64,000 nucleotides of DNA, taken from assembly GCA_963706385.1 (NCBI GenBank), contig OY970153.1, forward strand, positions 2,294,001 through 2,358,000, in the 5' to 3' direction. Positions within the stretch are counted from its first letter, which is position 1, and the number at the start of each line of letters is the position of its first letter. This DNA comes from Poindextera sp963706385 (lineage in GTDB: Bacteria; Pseudomonadota; Alphaproteobacteria; Caulobacterales; Caulobacteraceae). The position numbers and the translations under genes were made by a program. The notes below the pieces were generated by a model, which worked only from the letters and a program-made list of their open reading frames with translations, had not been told where the DNA came from and made no database searches. Below, in pieces: positions 18,208 through 27,066 of the stretch.

Positions 18208-19709
18208 CGGCTGAACAGCGCGCCGGCCAGGAAGGCCAGGCCTGACGCCCCCGCGCCCAGCGCGAACCACCACAGCCGCGAGGCGTGCGGCGGCGGATTG
18301 ACCGACGCCGGCGCGGGCGGGGCCTGGGCGAGCCGCGTCAGGGTCCGCAAGGCCTTGGCCGCCTCGCTGGCCAGATCACGGGCGCGCGCGGCGGGCGACA
18401 GCTCGCGCATGATCCATCGACGCACCACCGGCTCGGCCGAAACCCAGAGGTTGTGCTCCGGATCGATTCGTCGGGCGACGCCCTCGACGGTGACCATGGT
18501 CTTCTGCAGCAGGACCAGTTCGGGCCGTAGGTGCATGTCGAACAGGGCGGTGATCTCGAACAGCAGGCCAAGGAGCCGGCCCATCGAGACCGACCCCGAC
18601 GGGCGGCCGACATTCGGCTCGCCGACCGCGCGCAGCGCCTGGGCGAAGGCCTCGATCGAATGCCGCGCCGGGACATAGCCGGCGTCGAAATGGGCCTTGG
18701 CCACGCGCATGTAGTCGCGCTGTAAAAAGCCCCACAGGATCTCGGCCAGGTGCCGACGAGCGACGGCGTCGAGTCGGCCGACGATGCCGAAGTCCACCGC
18801 GGTGATCGTTCCTGGCGGGCTGACGAACAGATTGCCCTCATGCAGATCGGCGTGGAAAACTCCGTGGTCCAGCGCCTGGGCCAGGAAGGCGCGCACCAGA
18901 TTGTCCGCCAGGGCCCGTCGGTCTATCCCGGGCTGTTCCAGCGCCGCGGGATCGGACAGGGCGACGCCGTCGGCCCAGCCTAGGGTCAGCACCCGCCGTC
19001 CAACCCCCGCCCAGACCACGGGCGGCGCGCGCATATAGGCGTCTAGCGCCATCACCTCGCGCAACTCGCTGGCGCCCGCCGCCTCCAGCCGCAGATCCAG
19101 CTCCAGCTCCAGCGAGCGCGAGACGATGTCGGCCAGGGCCCGCGGCTCCAGGCGCCGGGCCGGCGGGACCGCGCCCTCGATTAGGCTGGCGGCCAGCTTG
19201 AGCACCTCGATGTCCCGCGCGACCCGCCACTCAATTCCGGGTCGCAGCACCTTGACCGCCACCGCCTGACCATCCGCCAGGGTGGCGCGGTGCGCCTGGG
19301 CCAGCGAGGCGGCGGCGATCGGCGCCTCGAAACTGGCGAACAACGTCTCGACCGGCTGGTCGAGGTCGGCCGCGACCACCGCCTTGGCGATCTCGGTGGG
19401 GAAGGGGGCGAGTTGGTCCTTCAGCCGCGACAAGTCCTCGGCGAAGGCGTGGCCGAAGATGTCGGCGCGAGTCGAGAGCACTTGGCCGAGCTTGATCGCC
19501 GCGGGCCCCAGATGCTCTAGCGCCTTGGCCAGCCGCTGGCCGGGCCGGCCTTGGCGCGCCTGCGGGCCCGACAGCAGGCGCAAGGCGCGCGCGAGCTGAC
19601 GGGCCGCGGGGGGCAGCGCCGGGTCGATCTCGCGCGGCGCGAGCGCATCGGCCCGGATCAGCACCCAGGTCGCGCCGACCAGGCGTCCGAATGCGGCGGG
19701 CCGGCTCAT
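18198..19709 (-). CDS. ubiB: Ubiquinone biosynthesis protein UbiB (ABC1/ADCK-like kinase)
   Basis: Atypical protein-kinase-like ATPase needed for ubiquinone biosynthesis, membrane anchored. The 503 residues include the KxGQ motif (AAIKLGQVLSTRADIF), an Ala-rich loop (AAASLAQAHRA), catalytic-loop HADLHEGNLF and the DFG equivalent VDFGIVG, with C-terminal hydrophobic segments (LWWFALGAGASGLAFLAGAL). Start ATG 19709 overlaps the ubiE stop (ATGA), so ubiE and ubiB are coupled; upstream in-frame codons lie inside ubiE. Confidence 0.95.
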   Translation of the reverse strand: MSRPAAFGRLVGATWVLIRADALAPREIDPALPPAARQLARALRLLSGPQARQGRPGQRLAKALEHLGPAAIKLGQVLSTRADIFGHAFAEDLSRLKDQLAPFPTEIAKAVVAADLDQPVETLFASFEAPIAAASLAQAHRATLADGQAVAVKVLRPGIEWRVARDIEVLKLAASLIEGAVPPARRLEPRALADIVSRSLELELDLRLEAAGASELREVMALDAYMRAPPVVWAGVGRRVLTLGWADGVALSDPAALEQPGIDRRALADNLVRAFLAQALDHGVFHADLHEGNLFVSPPGTITAVDFGIVGRLDAVARRHLAEILWGFLQRDYMRVAKAHFDAGYVPARHSIEAFAQALRAVGEPNVGRPSGSVSMGRLLGLLFEITALFDMHLRPELVLLQKTMVTVEGVARRIDPEHNLWVSAEPVVRRWIMRELSPAARARDLASEAAKALRTLTRLAQAPPAPASVNPPPHASRLWWFALGAGASGLAFLAGALFSRHP

Positions 19710-20506
19710 CCGGAGCCCCGAACGGCGTCCGATCCGCACGGAACAGACCCGAGCGCCCAGCCCTGGTGCAGGGCCGCGACGCCGCCGGTGAAATTGGTCC
19801 ACGCCACGCAGCCGAATCCGGCGCGGGTCATCATTTCGGCGAAGCGCGCCTGATCGGGGAAGCGCCGGATGCTTTCCACCAGGTACTGGTAGGCCTCTCG
19901 GTCATGGGCCACCCATTCGCCGACCCGAGGGATCAGCTTGAACGAATAGCGATCGTAGGCCTTCCGCACAGTTTCGGCGACGGGCCGCGAAAACTCCAGA
20001 CACAAGAACCGTCCACCAGGCTTGAGCACCCGCCGCGCCTCGCGCAGCGCCTGGTCGATGTCGGTCACGTTGCGGATGCCGAAGCCGATGACATAGGCGT
20101 CGGCGCAGGCGTTGGGCAGCGGCAGGGCCTGGGCGTCGCCCACCGTCCAGATCACCTCGGGCGGCGGGCCGCGCTCGCGGCCGGCCGCGATCATCTCGGC
20201 GTTATAGTCCGCCACCAAGATGCACGCGTCCGGCCCGCCCCGGCGAAGCTGGACGGCGCGGGCCCGCTTGGCGATGCGGAAGGCCAGGTCCCCGGTGCCG
20301 CCGGCGCAATCGACGATCAGCTCGCCAGGCTGGGGATTGAGCCGGGCGACGAGCGCGTCCTTCCAGATCCGATGCACGCCGGCGCTCATCAGATCGTTCA
20401 TCAGATCGTAGCGGCGGGCCACGCGGTCGAACACATCGCGCACCAGAGCGGGCTTGTCGGCCGGATCCACGTCCTTGAAGCCGAAGCTGGCGGCGGGTTT
20501 GCTCAT
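19706..20506 (-). CDS. ubiE: Ubiquinone/menaquinone C-methyltransferase UbiE
   Basis: SAM-dependent methyltransferase of the quinone ring (266 residues). Visible signatures: the N-terminal VRDVFDRVARRYDLMNDLMS with HRIWKD, the SAM motif VDCAGGTGDLAF, GIRNVTDIDQALREARRVLKPGG and the C-terminal GCVAWTNFTGGVAALHQGW. It is divergent from mutM and coupled with ubiB, the usual ubiE-ubiB order with mutM opposite seen in Caulobacter relatives. Confidence 0.96.
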   Translation of the reverse strand: MSKPAASFGFKDVDPADKPALVRDVFDRVARRYDLMNDLMSAGVHRIWKDALVARLNPQPGELIVDCAGGTGDLAFRIAKRARAVQLRRGGPDACILVADYNAEMIAAGRERGPPPEVIWTVGDAQALPLPNACADAYVIGFGIRNVTDIDQALREARRVLKPGGRFLCLEFSRPVAETVRKAYDRYSFKLIPRVGEWVAHDREAYQYLVESIRRFPDQARFAEMMTRAGFGCVAWTNFTGGVAALHQGWALGSVPCGSDAVRGSG

Positions 20507-20607
20507 GCACGCCTCTTAAGGCTTTGGGTCGGCGCCGTCATCCGCCAAGACTGGCCGCGCCGTCGCATCCGGCTTGGCGGCCTGGGTCGCGTGGGCCTAG
20601 ATGGGCC

Positions 20608-21471
20608 ATGCCCGAACTTCCCGAAGTCGAGACCGTCCGCCGGGGCTTGGCGCCCGTGCTGGAGGGTGCGCGCCTGACCCGGGTCGAGACGCGGCGGCCG
20701 GATCTGCGCTTTCCCTTGCCCATAGGCTTCGTCCAGCGGCTGACCGGAGCGCGGATCGAGAGCCTCGGGCGGCGGGCCAAATATCTGCTCGCCCACCTGG
20801 ACCGGGGCGAGGTGCTGGTCATGCATCTGGGCATGACCGGCCGGTTCGAGATCGAGGGCGCCGGCGCCGAAAAGCGTTCGGGCGACTTCGTCTACGCCGC
20901 CGCGGCCGACCCCAAGCACGCCCATGTGGTGTTCGGGACCGACGCCGGGGCCCGGGTGACCTTCTTCGATCCGCGCCGGTTTGGCTACATGGGGCTGGTG
21001 CGCGCCGAAGGGATCGAGACGCATCCCTGGTTCGCCGGTCTGGGGCCCGAGCCGCTCGGTCCGGAGTTCACCGCCGCCGGTCTCGCCGCGGCCTTCGCCG
21101 GCCGCAAGCAGAGCGTCAAGTCCATGTTGCTCGACCAGCGCGTGGTGGCGGGGCTCGGCAACATCTATGTCTGCGAGGCGCTGCACCGGGCCGGGGTGTC
21201 GCCCGAGCGGCCGGCCGGCGCGGTCGGGCGCAAACACCTGGAGGCGATCGTCGATGCGGTCGGCGAGGTGCTGGAGGAGGCCATCGCGGCGGGTGGATCG
21301 ACCCTACGCGACTATGCCGGCGCTGACGGCGCGCTTGGCTATTTCCAACACCGCTTTCGAGCCTATGGCCGGGAGCATGAGCCTTGCGAGCGGGCTGGCT
21401 GCCGAGGCGTCATCCGCCGCATTGTCCAGTCGGGCCGATCGAGCTTCTTCTGCCCTGAATGCCAGCGCTAG
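20608..21471 (+). CDS. mutM: Formamidopyrimidine-DNA glycosylase
   Basis: Bifunctional glycosylase/AP lyase that removes 8-oxoguanine and formamidopyrimidines. The mature N-terminus PELPEVE, with catalytic Pro2 and Glu3, directly follows ATG 20608 and fixes the start. Also visible are the catalytic-lysine region GRRAKYLL, the H2TH region (QSVKSMLLDQRVVAGLGNIY) and a C-terminal zinc finger of two CxxC pairs (CERAGC and CPEC) with the R-SSFFC arm. Length 287 residues, normal. Confidence 0.97.
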   Translation: MPELPEVETVRRGLAPVLEGARLTRVETRRPDLRFPLPIGFVQRLTGARIESLGRRAKYLLAHLDRGEVLVMHLGMTGRFEIEGAGAEKRSGDFVYAAAADPKHAHVVFGTDAGARVTFFDPRRFGYMGLVRAEGIETHPWFAGLGPEPLGPEFTAAGLAAAFAGRKQSVKSMLLDQRVVAGLGNIYVCEALHRAGVSPERPAGAVGRKHLEAIVDAVGEVLEEAIAAGGSTLRDYAGADGALGYFQHRFRAYGREHEPCERAGCRGVIRRIVQSGRSSFFCPECQR

Positions 21472-21503
21472 CTCTCCAAGCCGGGCGCCCCTAGGCTGGC
21501 GCA

Positions 21504-22373
21504 ATGCTTCGCTCCCTTCGAATCGCCCTTGCGATCGTCCTCCTCGGCCTCGGCGCAGGCGCGGTCGCGGCCGAACCCGCGGTCTGGGTGGTCAGGAGCC
21601 AGGGCGCCACCGTCGTGCTGTTCGGCTCGGTGCATCTTCTGCCGCCGGGCCTGACGTGGGAGCCGGCGAAGCTCAAAGACGCGCTCGCCGCAGCCGATGA
21701 CGTCTGGTTTGAGATCCCAATCGACGATGCCTCTAATCTGGCCGCCGGCCAGGCGGCGCTGGCGGCGGGGATGCAGCCGGCCGGCCAGACCCTCAGCGCC
21801 CAGCTGCCGGCGCGCGACCGGGCCCGGCTGGCGCGCGCCGCCCGAGAATGCGGCCTGCCGGTCGAGGGACTCGACCGGCTCAAGCCCTGGTTCGCCGACG
21901 TGACCCTCTCGGTGGCCAGCTACCGCCTGGCCGGCGCGGGGGTGGAGGACGGCGTCGAGCGCCAACTCTCGGCCGAACTCGCGCCGGGTGTCCAGCGCCG
22001 GGCGTTCGAAACCCCGACCGAACAGATTCGTTATCTGGCCGCCGCCCCGATCCGCGACCAGGTCGCCTCGCTTCGCGAAACCTTGGACGAACTCGACGAA
22101 GGACCCGACAGCTACCGCCGGCTGGTGCGCGCCTGGATGGCTGGCGACACCAGGGCGCTTCGACGCGAAGCGCTGCGGCCGATGATGACCCTGGCGCCGG
22201 GGGTTTACAAAAACCTGGTGGCGGATCGCAACCATCGCTGGGTCGAAACGATCGCCGAACGTCTGCGGGGTTCGGGCGAGGCGGTGGTGGTCGTCGGAGT
22301 CGGCCATCTGGTTGGCCCGGATGGCGTGCCGGCCTTGCTGCGCGCGCGCGGCTTCAAGGTCGAGGGGCCATGA
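21504..22373 (+). CDS. TraB/GumN family protein with signal peptide
   Basis: Predicted exported protein of 289 residues: a signal peptide (IALAIVLLGLGAGAVAAEP) followed by the TraB/GumN fold. The family motifs are FGSVHLLPPG near the N-terminus, where a histidine follows G-S/T, and the C-terminal VVGVGHLVGPDGVPALLRARGF. Some TraB/PrgY-family proteins act as proteases or on signalling peptides; bacterial chromosomal members are uncharacterised. It follows mutM after 32 bases and may share its transcript. Confidence 0.85.
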   Translation: MLRSLRIALAIVLLGLGAGAVAAEPAVWVVRSQGATVVLFGSVHLLPPGLTWEPAKLKDALAAADDVWFEIPIDDASNLAAGQAALAAGMQPAGQTLSAQLPARDRARLARAARECGLPVEGLDRLKPWFADVTLSVASYRLAGAGVEDGVERQLSAELAPGVQRRAFETPTEQIRYLAAAPIRDQVASLRETLDELDEGPDSYRRLVRAWMAGDTRALRREALRPMMTLAPGVYKNLVADRNHRWVETIAERLRGSGEAVVVVGVGHLVGPDGVPALLRARGFKVEGP

Positions 22374-22498
22374 GCGCATCGCCGCAGGCCCCGCCCGCGC
22401 ATTGACCCGCTGGCGCGCTTGCCGTATAGCCGCGCACTTCTGAATTTTGGCGCCGGAACCAGGGTCCCGGCGCTCGTCCGCATTCGAGGCTGAGACGC

Positions 22499-22768
22499 AT
22501 GGCCAACACCCCTGGCGCCAAGAAGTCGATCCGCAAGATCGCGCGCCGAACCGAGGTCAACAAAGCGCGCCGTTCGCGCGTTCGCACCTTCCTTCGCAAG
22601 TTCGAGGAAGCGGTCGAGGGGGGTGATGTTCCGAGCGCCACGGCGGCGTTCGTTAAGGCCGAGTCCGAGCTGATGCGAGCGGTCTCCCGCGGGGTCGTGC
22701 ATGCCAACACCGGCTCGCGCAAAGTCTCCCGCCTCGCCGCGCGGCTGAAGAGGCTGGCGACCGCCTGA
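22499..22768 (+). CDS. rpsT: 30S ribosomal protein S20
   Basis: Primary binding protein of 16S rRNA, 89 residues, very basic. The N-terminal NTPGAKKSIRKIARRTEVNK and the later SRKVSRLAARLKRL are typical. In Caulobacterales rpsT sits just before dnaA, as here. A short inverted repeat (GGCCG...CGGCC, about 22780-22793) followed by a T-run may end its transcript, though the stem is short. Confidence 0.97.
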   Translation: MANTPGAKKSIRKIARRTEVNKARRSRVRTFLRKFEEAVEGGDVPSATAAFVKAESELMRAVSRGVVHANTGSRKVSRLAARLKRLATA

Positions 22769-23158
22769 ACGAGCGGCGGCCGGACCGGCCTGGAATTTTA
22801 ATTCATTGAAATAATTATACTATAGGACTCGACTGCGCCGCGCGAGCGGTGGCGTCTCGGCTGGACCCGTCGCGACCTTTTGTTCAGTGAACAGACGCTG
22901 AAATTTGACTTTCCCTTGCCCCTTCGTGGCCCCCGCCGAGTCAATATTTTTTTCCGCGTGCGGCGCAAAGAATCCCGGTTGACCCCCCTCCGGCGCTAGC
23001 TACTCTGAGGGTTCAACTAGGTTTCCATCTCAGTACGGACGAAAATCGAGCGGCGGCCGTTGCGGTCGCCCTTCGGGGTTTCGCGCCCTGGCGATTGGAA
23101 GCGGCACGCCTCCGGGGGGAGGCGTGACATTTGAAACGATTCGAGGGGCTGGGGCGCC
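22769..23158 (+). promoter_or_regulatory. dnaA upstream region with three GANTC sites and a 13-bp palindrome
   Basis: A 390-base gap between rpsT and dnaA with no credible ORF. It has AT-rich sequence around 22796-22825 and three GANTC sites for the CcrM methyltransferase (22826-22830, 22938-22942, 22970-22974). A perfect inverted repeat TGTTCA-G-TGAACA lies at 22881-22893. In C. crescentus dnaA transcription is known to depend on GANTC methylation of its promoter and the mRNA has a long leader; this region probably does the same. No clear TTATCCACA DnaA boxes are present. Confidence 0.6.
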
Positions 23159-24637
23159 ATGACGATGGGCTATGCCGAACGCATTGGAGCGACCGAAGCT
23201 CCAGGCTCCGACGCCGGAGCGAGCGGCGGGCTGGCGGCGGCGGTGTGGTCGAAGGTCTGCGCCGCGCTGCGCGCGGACCTGGGCGAGGACACCTTCGGCT
23301 CATGGCTGGGCCAAGCCAGCCTGCGCGAGGATTCCGTCGGCGGCCTGGTGCTGGTCACGCCGACCGGCATTGCGCGCGACTGGATTCGGCGGAACGCCTG
23401 GCGTCGCTTGGGCGAGCTGTGGGCTCAATATGATCCGGGGCGGCGTCCGCCGGAGCTGAAATCCCGCGCCGACTTCGATACCCAGGCATGCGGCGCCGGC
23501 GCGGCGGCGCTGGCCGATCCAGGGGCGAGCGCGCCGGACGCCGCCGCCCCGATCGCGCGGGCGGCGCTGACGTCCGCGCCGGCGCGGATGCTGCGCGGCG
23601 CGGGTCTGCAGGAGCGGTTCACCTTCGAGACCTTCGTGCCCGGGCCCGCCAACGCATTCGCCTTCGAGGTGGCCAAGCGGGTCGCGTCCTGGACCGAGGG
23701 CTATTTCAATCCGGTGGTCTTCCATGGTCCGTATGGCTTCGGCAAGACCCACCTTTTGAACGCCATCGCCTGGGAGGCGATGCGAGGCGCGCCAAGCCGC
23801 AAGGTCATCTATCTGACCGCCGAGCGCTTCCTCTCCTCGTTCGTCAAGGCGCTGATGGACCGGACCGGGCCAGCGTTCAAGGACGAGCTGCGCGCCGCGG
23901 ATCTGCTTCTGATCGACGACGTCCACTTCATCGCCGGCAAACAGTCGAGCCAGGAAGAGCTGTTCCATACGCTCGCCGCCCTGACCCAGGATGGCCGCCG
24001 GGTGGTGTTCACCGCCGATCGGGCGCCGAGCGCCATGACCGAGATGGACGCGCGACTGCGCTCACACCTGCAGGCGGGATTGGTCTGCGGCATCGAGCCG
24101 GCGGATCGCGCGCTGCGGCTGGGCATTCTGGAGCGCAAGCTGGATCTGCTGTCGCGCCAGCAGAGCCTGACCGTCGCGAAGGCTCGGCCCGAGGTGCTGC
24201 AGTTCCTGGCCGACCGGTTCACCGATTCGGTGCGCGAAATGGAGGGCGCGCTCAACACCCTGGTGGCCCATGCGGGCGAGCGGGTCGTCAACCTCAGCCT
24301 CGATGAGGCCCAGGCCATGCTGCGGCCCCATCTGCGCGGCGGCGAAAAGCGGATCACCATCGACGACATCCAGAAGGCGTGCGCCGGGCACTACGGCATG
24401 AAACAGGCCGATTTGGTCTCCGAACGGCGCAACCGCTCCATCGCCCGGCCGCGGCAGGCGGCGATGTGGCTGGCCAAGCAACTGACCACCCGCTCGCTGC
24501 CCGACATCGGTCGCCGGTTCGGCGGTCGCGACCACACCACGGTGCTGCACGCGGTGCGCCGGATCGAGGCGCTGAAGCTCGAAGACCCCCAGCTCGCGCG
24601 CGACCTCGAGGCCTTGATCCGCAAGCTGCGGGGCTGA
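23159..24637 (+). CDS. dnaA: Chromosomal replication initiator protein DnaA
   Basis: AAA+ initiator that binds DnaA boxes and opens the origin. Domains in 492 residues: domain I (VWSKVCAALRADLGEDTFGSWL), an Ala/Pro-rich linker, the AAA+ core starting RFTFETFVPGPAN with Walker A GPYGFGKTHLLN and Walker B LLLIDDVHFIAGK, and domain IV with the DnaA-box-binding helix RRFGGRDHTTVLHAVRRIE. The core begins R-F-T-F-E rather than the usual Y-T-F-D/E, as in Caulobacter DnaA. ATG 23159; M-T-M at the start also matches Caulobacter. Confidence 0.98.
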   Translation: MTMGYAERIGATEAPGSDAGASGGLAAAVWSKVCAALRADLGEDTFGSWLGQASLREDSVGGLVLVTPTGIARDWIRRNAWRRLGELWAQYDPGRRPPELKSRADFDTQACGAGAAALADPGASAPDAAAPIARAALTSAPARMLRGAGLQERFTFETFVPGPANAFAFEVAKRVASWTEGYFNPVVFHGPYGFGKTHLLNAIAWEAMRGAPSRKVIYLTAERFLSSFVKALMDRTGPAFKDELRAADLLLIDDVHFIAGKQSSQEELFHTLAALTQDGRRVVFTADRAPSAMTEMDARLRSHLQAGLVCGIEPADRALRLGILERKLDLLSRQQSLTVAKARPEVLQFLADRFTDSVREMEGALNTLVAHAGERVVNLSLDEAQAMLRPHLRGGEKRITIDDIQKACAGHYGMKQADLVSERRNRSIARPRQAAMWLAKQLTTRSLPDIGRRFGGRDHTTVLHAVRRIEALKLEDPQLARDLEALIRKLRG

Positions 24638-24718
24638 GCGGCGGGGCCGTGTCGCTCGCCGGCGTCGATAGCGGCGTCGAGCCCCTTTCCCACCGCCTGT
24701 TTTCGGTTAATCTCCTGG

Positions 24719-24750
24719 CCCCTCCATCGGGTCGCGGGGAGGGGTCTTTA
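24719..24750 (+). terminator. Candidate terminator between dnaA and dnaN
   Basis: CCCCTCC (24719-24725) pairs with GGAGGGG (24738-24744) around a 12-base loop and is followed by TCTTTA. It lies in the 150-base dnaA-dnaN gap and could end dnaA mRNA or attenuate read-through into dnaN. Confidence 0.5.
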
Positions 24751-24787
24751 AAAGAGGCGTCGCCGCGACCGGGGATCGGACGAGCAT

Positions 24788-25909
24788 ATGCAGCTTACCA
24801 TCGAGCGCGCGGCCCTGCTGAAGGCCCTGGGGCACGTGCAAAGCGTCGTTGAACGGCGCAACACCATCCCGATCCTGTCCAATGTGCTGCTGTCGGCGGA
24901 TCGCGACGGCATGGCGCTGTCGGCGACGGATCTCGACATGGAGATCATCGACGAGACCGAGGGTCGGGTCGACGGCCAGGGCCAGATCACCGCGCCCGCC
25001 CACACCCTCTACGAAATCGTCCGCAAACTGCCGGAAGGCGCCGAGGTGGAGCTGCGCTTCACCGGCGAGGATCCGCGCCTGCAGGTCTCGGCCGGCCGCT
25101 CGCGCTTCAACCTGCCGGTGCTGCCAGCCGGCGACTTTCCGATCATGTCCTCGGACGGCCTGTCCGGCCGGGTGACGATCGACACCGGCGATTTGATCCG
25201 GCTGATCGACAAGACGCGGTTCGCGATCTCCACCGAGGAGACCCGCTACTATCTGAACGGGCTTTATCTGCACGTGGTCTCCGAGGGCGGCGTGGCCAAG
25301 CTGCGCGCGGTGGCGACGGACGGCCACCGCCTGGCCCTGGCCGAGATGCTGGCCCCCGAGGGCGCGGCCGGCCTGCCGGGTGTGATCATCCCGCGCAAGA
25401 CCGTGCAGGAGGCCCGACGCCTGCTCGAGGACGCCGGCGAAAGCGTCGATCTGCAGATCTCGCCGCAGAAGATCCGCTTCGAATTCGGCCGCGCGGCCCT
25501 GACCTCGAAGGTGATCGACGGCGCCTTCCCGCCGTACGAGCGGGTGATCCCGCGCGACAACCAGCGCGTCCTGATGGTCGACAACGCCTTGTTCGCCCAG
25601 GCGGTCGATCGGGTCGCGACGATCTCAGCCGAGCGCAGCCGCTCGGTGAAGATGGCGGTCGAGCGCGGCCGCATCGTGCTCACCGTGCGCAACATGGAGG
25701 CCGGCCAGGGGGTCGAGGAGCTGGAGGTGGATTACGACGGCGATCCGTTCGAGATCGGCTTCAACGCGCGTTACCTGCTCGACGTCGCCGGCCAGATCCA
25801 GGGCGAGAGCGCCGAGTTCCGCTTCGGCGCGGGCAGCCTCGACCCCACGCTCGTGCTCGATCCGGCCGATCCGGACGTGCAGTACGTGCTGATGCCCCTT
25901 CGGGCTTAG
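24788..25909 (+). CDS. dnaN: DNA polymerase III subunit beta (sliding clamp)
   Basis: Ring-shaped processivity clamp, 373 residues, typical three-domain length. Recognisable stretches are ALLKALGHVQSVVERRNTIPILSNVLL at the N-terminus (split here by the two segments), the RYYLNGLYLH strand, VATDGHRLALAE and the C-terminal peptide VQYVLMPLR that closes the clamp. The stop TAG shares its last base with the GTG start of recF. Confidence 0.97.
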   Translation: MQLTIERAALLKALGHVQSVVERRNTIPILSNVLLSADRDGMALSATDLDMEIIDETEGRVDGQGQITAPAHTLYEIVRKLPEGAEVELRFTGEDPRLQVSAGRSRFNLPVLPAGDFPIMSSDGLSGRVTIDTGDLIRLIDKTRFAISTEETRYYLNGLYLHVVSEGGVAKLRAVATDGHRLALAEMLAPEGAAGLPGVIIPRKTVQEARRLLEDAGESVDLQISPQKIRFEFGRAALTSKVIDGAFPPYERVIPRDNQRVLMVDNALFAQAVDRVATISAERSRSVKMAVERGRIVLTVRNMEAGQGVEELEVDYDGDPFEIGFNARYLLDVAGQIQGESAEFRFGAGSLDPTLVLDPADPDVQYVLMPLRA

Positions 25910-27066
25910 TGCGCGCCGTTCTCCGCCGGATCAGTCTCTCCGAGTTCCGCTCCTACGCGCACGGCGCTCTGGACCTGTCGGGGGCGCCGGTGTTCCTGTT
26001 CGGGCCGAACGGGGCGGGCAAGACCAATCTGCTGGAGGCGATCAGCCTGTTGGCGCCCGGCCGGGGCCTGCGCCATGCCGCGATCGCCGAGGTCGGTCGC
26101 CGGCTGGCCGGCGAAGCGGCGGGGCGGGCCTGGGCGGTGGCCGCCGAGGTCGAGGGGGAGGACGGAATCACCCGTCTGGGCGCGGGGACCGAGAGCCCGG
26201 GCGCGGTGCGGCGTAGCGTGCGGATCGAGGGCGAAAGCGCGCCGCCGTCCCGCCTTTCGGACCATCTGCGCCTGGTTTGGCTGACGCCGGAGCAGGATCG
26301 GCTGTTCCTGGACGGCGCGGGCGAGCGGCGTCGGTTCTTCGATCGGCTGGCCTTCGCCGCCGAACCGGCCCACGCGCTCGCCGCCGGAACCTATGAGCGG
26401 GCGTTGCGCGAGCGCATGCGTCTGCTGAGCGACGGATCGGCCGACGGGGTCTGGCTGGGCGCGCTCGAGGCCCAAGCGGCCGAGGCCGGGGCGGAGGTGG
26501 CCGCGGTTCGCGCGCGCACCCTGTCGGCTCTGCAGGAGGAGATCGACGCTCGTGGCGAGCGGCCGTTTCCCCTGGCCGACCTGTCGCTGTCGGGCGGCTT
26601 CGAGCAAATGGCCGCCGCCGGCGTGGGCGAGGGTGAGATCGCCGCGCGCTTGGCCGACGCCCTGGCCGCCGCGCGCGAGCGGGACGCCGCCGTCGGCCGC
26701 GCCCTGACCGGCCCGCACCGCACCGACCTGGTGGTGCGGCACCGCCAGAAGGACCGCCCCGCCGCCGAATGCTCGACCGGCGAGCAGAAGGCGCTGATCC
26801 TGAACCTGGTGTTGGCCCAGGCCTCGCGACTTTCCCGTGCGGAATCCTCGCCGAATCCTATATTGTTGCTCGACGAGGTCGCCGCGCACCTGGACCAGCT
26901 CCGGCGCGCGGCGCTGTTCGACGAAATCGAGGCGCTTGGCCTGCAGGCTTTTCTGACCGGGACCGACGAGGCGCTGTTCAACGACCTGAAGGGCCGGGCC
27001 GAAGGTGTTCGCGTGGACGCCGGAACCCTGTCCATCCTGGATGAATCCGCACTGGACAAGCTATGA
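25909..27066 (+). CDS. recF: DNA replication/repair protein RecF
   Basis: SMC-like ATPase that loads RecA at gaps with RecOR. The 385 residues include the N-terminal FRSYAHGALDLSG, Walker A FGPNGAGKTNLLEAI, the signature CSTGEQKALILNLVLAQA and Walker B ILLLDEVAAHLD. It starts at GTG 25909, overlapping the dnaN stop by one base, and its stop overlaps the gyrB start (ATGA). This is the conserved dnaN-recF-gyrB string. Confidence 0.97.
   Translation: MRAVLRRISLSEFRSYAHGALDLSGAPVFLFGPNGAGKTNLLEAISLLAPGRGLRHAAIAEVGRRLAGEAAGRAWAVAAEVEGEDGITRLGAGTESPGAVRRSVRIEGESAPPSRLSDHLRLVWLTPEQDRLFLDGAGERRRFFDRLAFAAEPAHALAAGTYERALRERMRLLSDGSADGVWLGALEAQAAEAGAEVAAVRARTLSALQEEIDARGERPFPLADLSLSGGFEQMAAAGVGEGEIAARLADALAAARERDAAVGRALTGPHRTDLVVRHRQKDRPAAECSTGEQKALILNLVLAQASRLSRAESSPNPILLLDEVAAHLDQLRRAALFDEIEALGLQAFLTGTDEALFNDLKGRAEGVRVDAGTLSILDESALDKL

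Noticed and set aside
22769..23158. Replication origin next to dnaA
   Set aside because: No cluster of DnaA boxes; in Caulobacter the origin is not beside dnaA. AT-rich stretch is better read as promoter.
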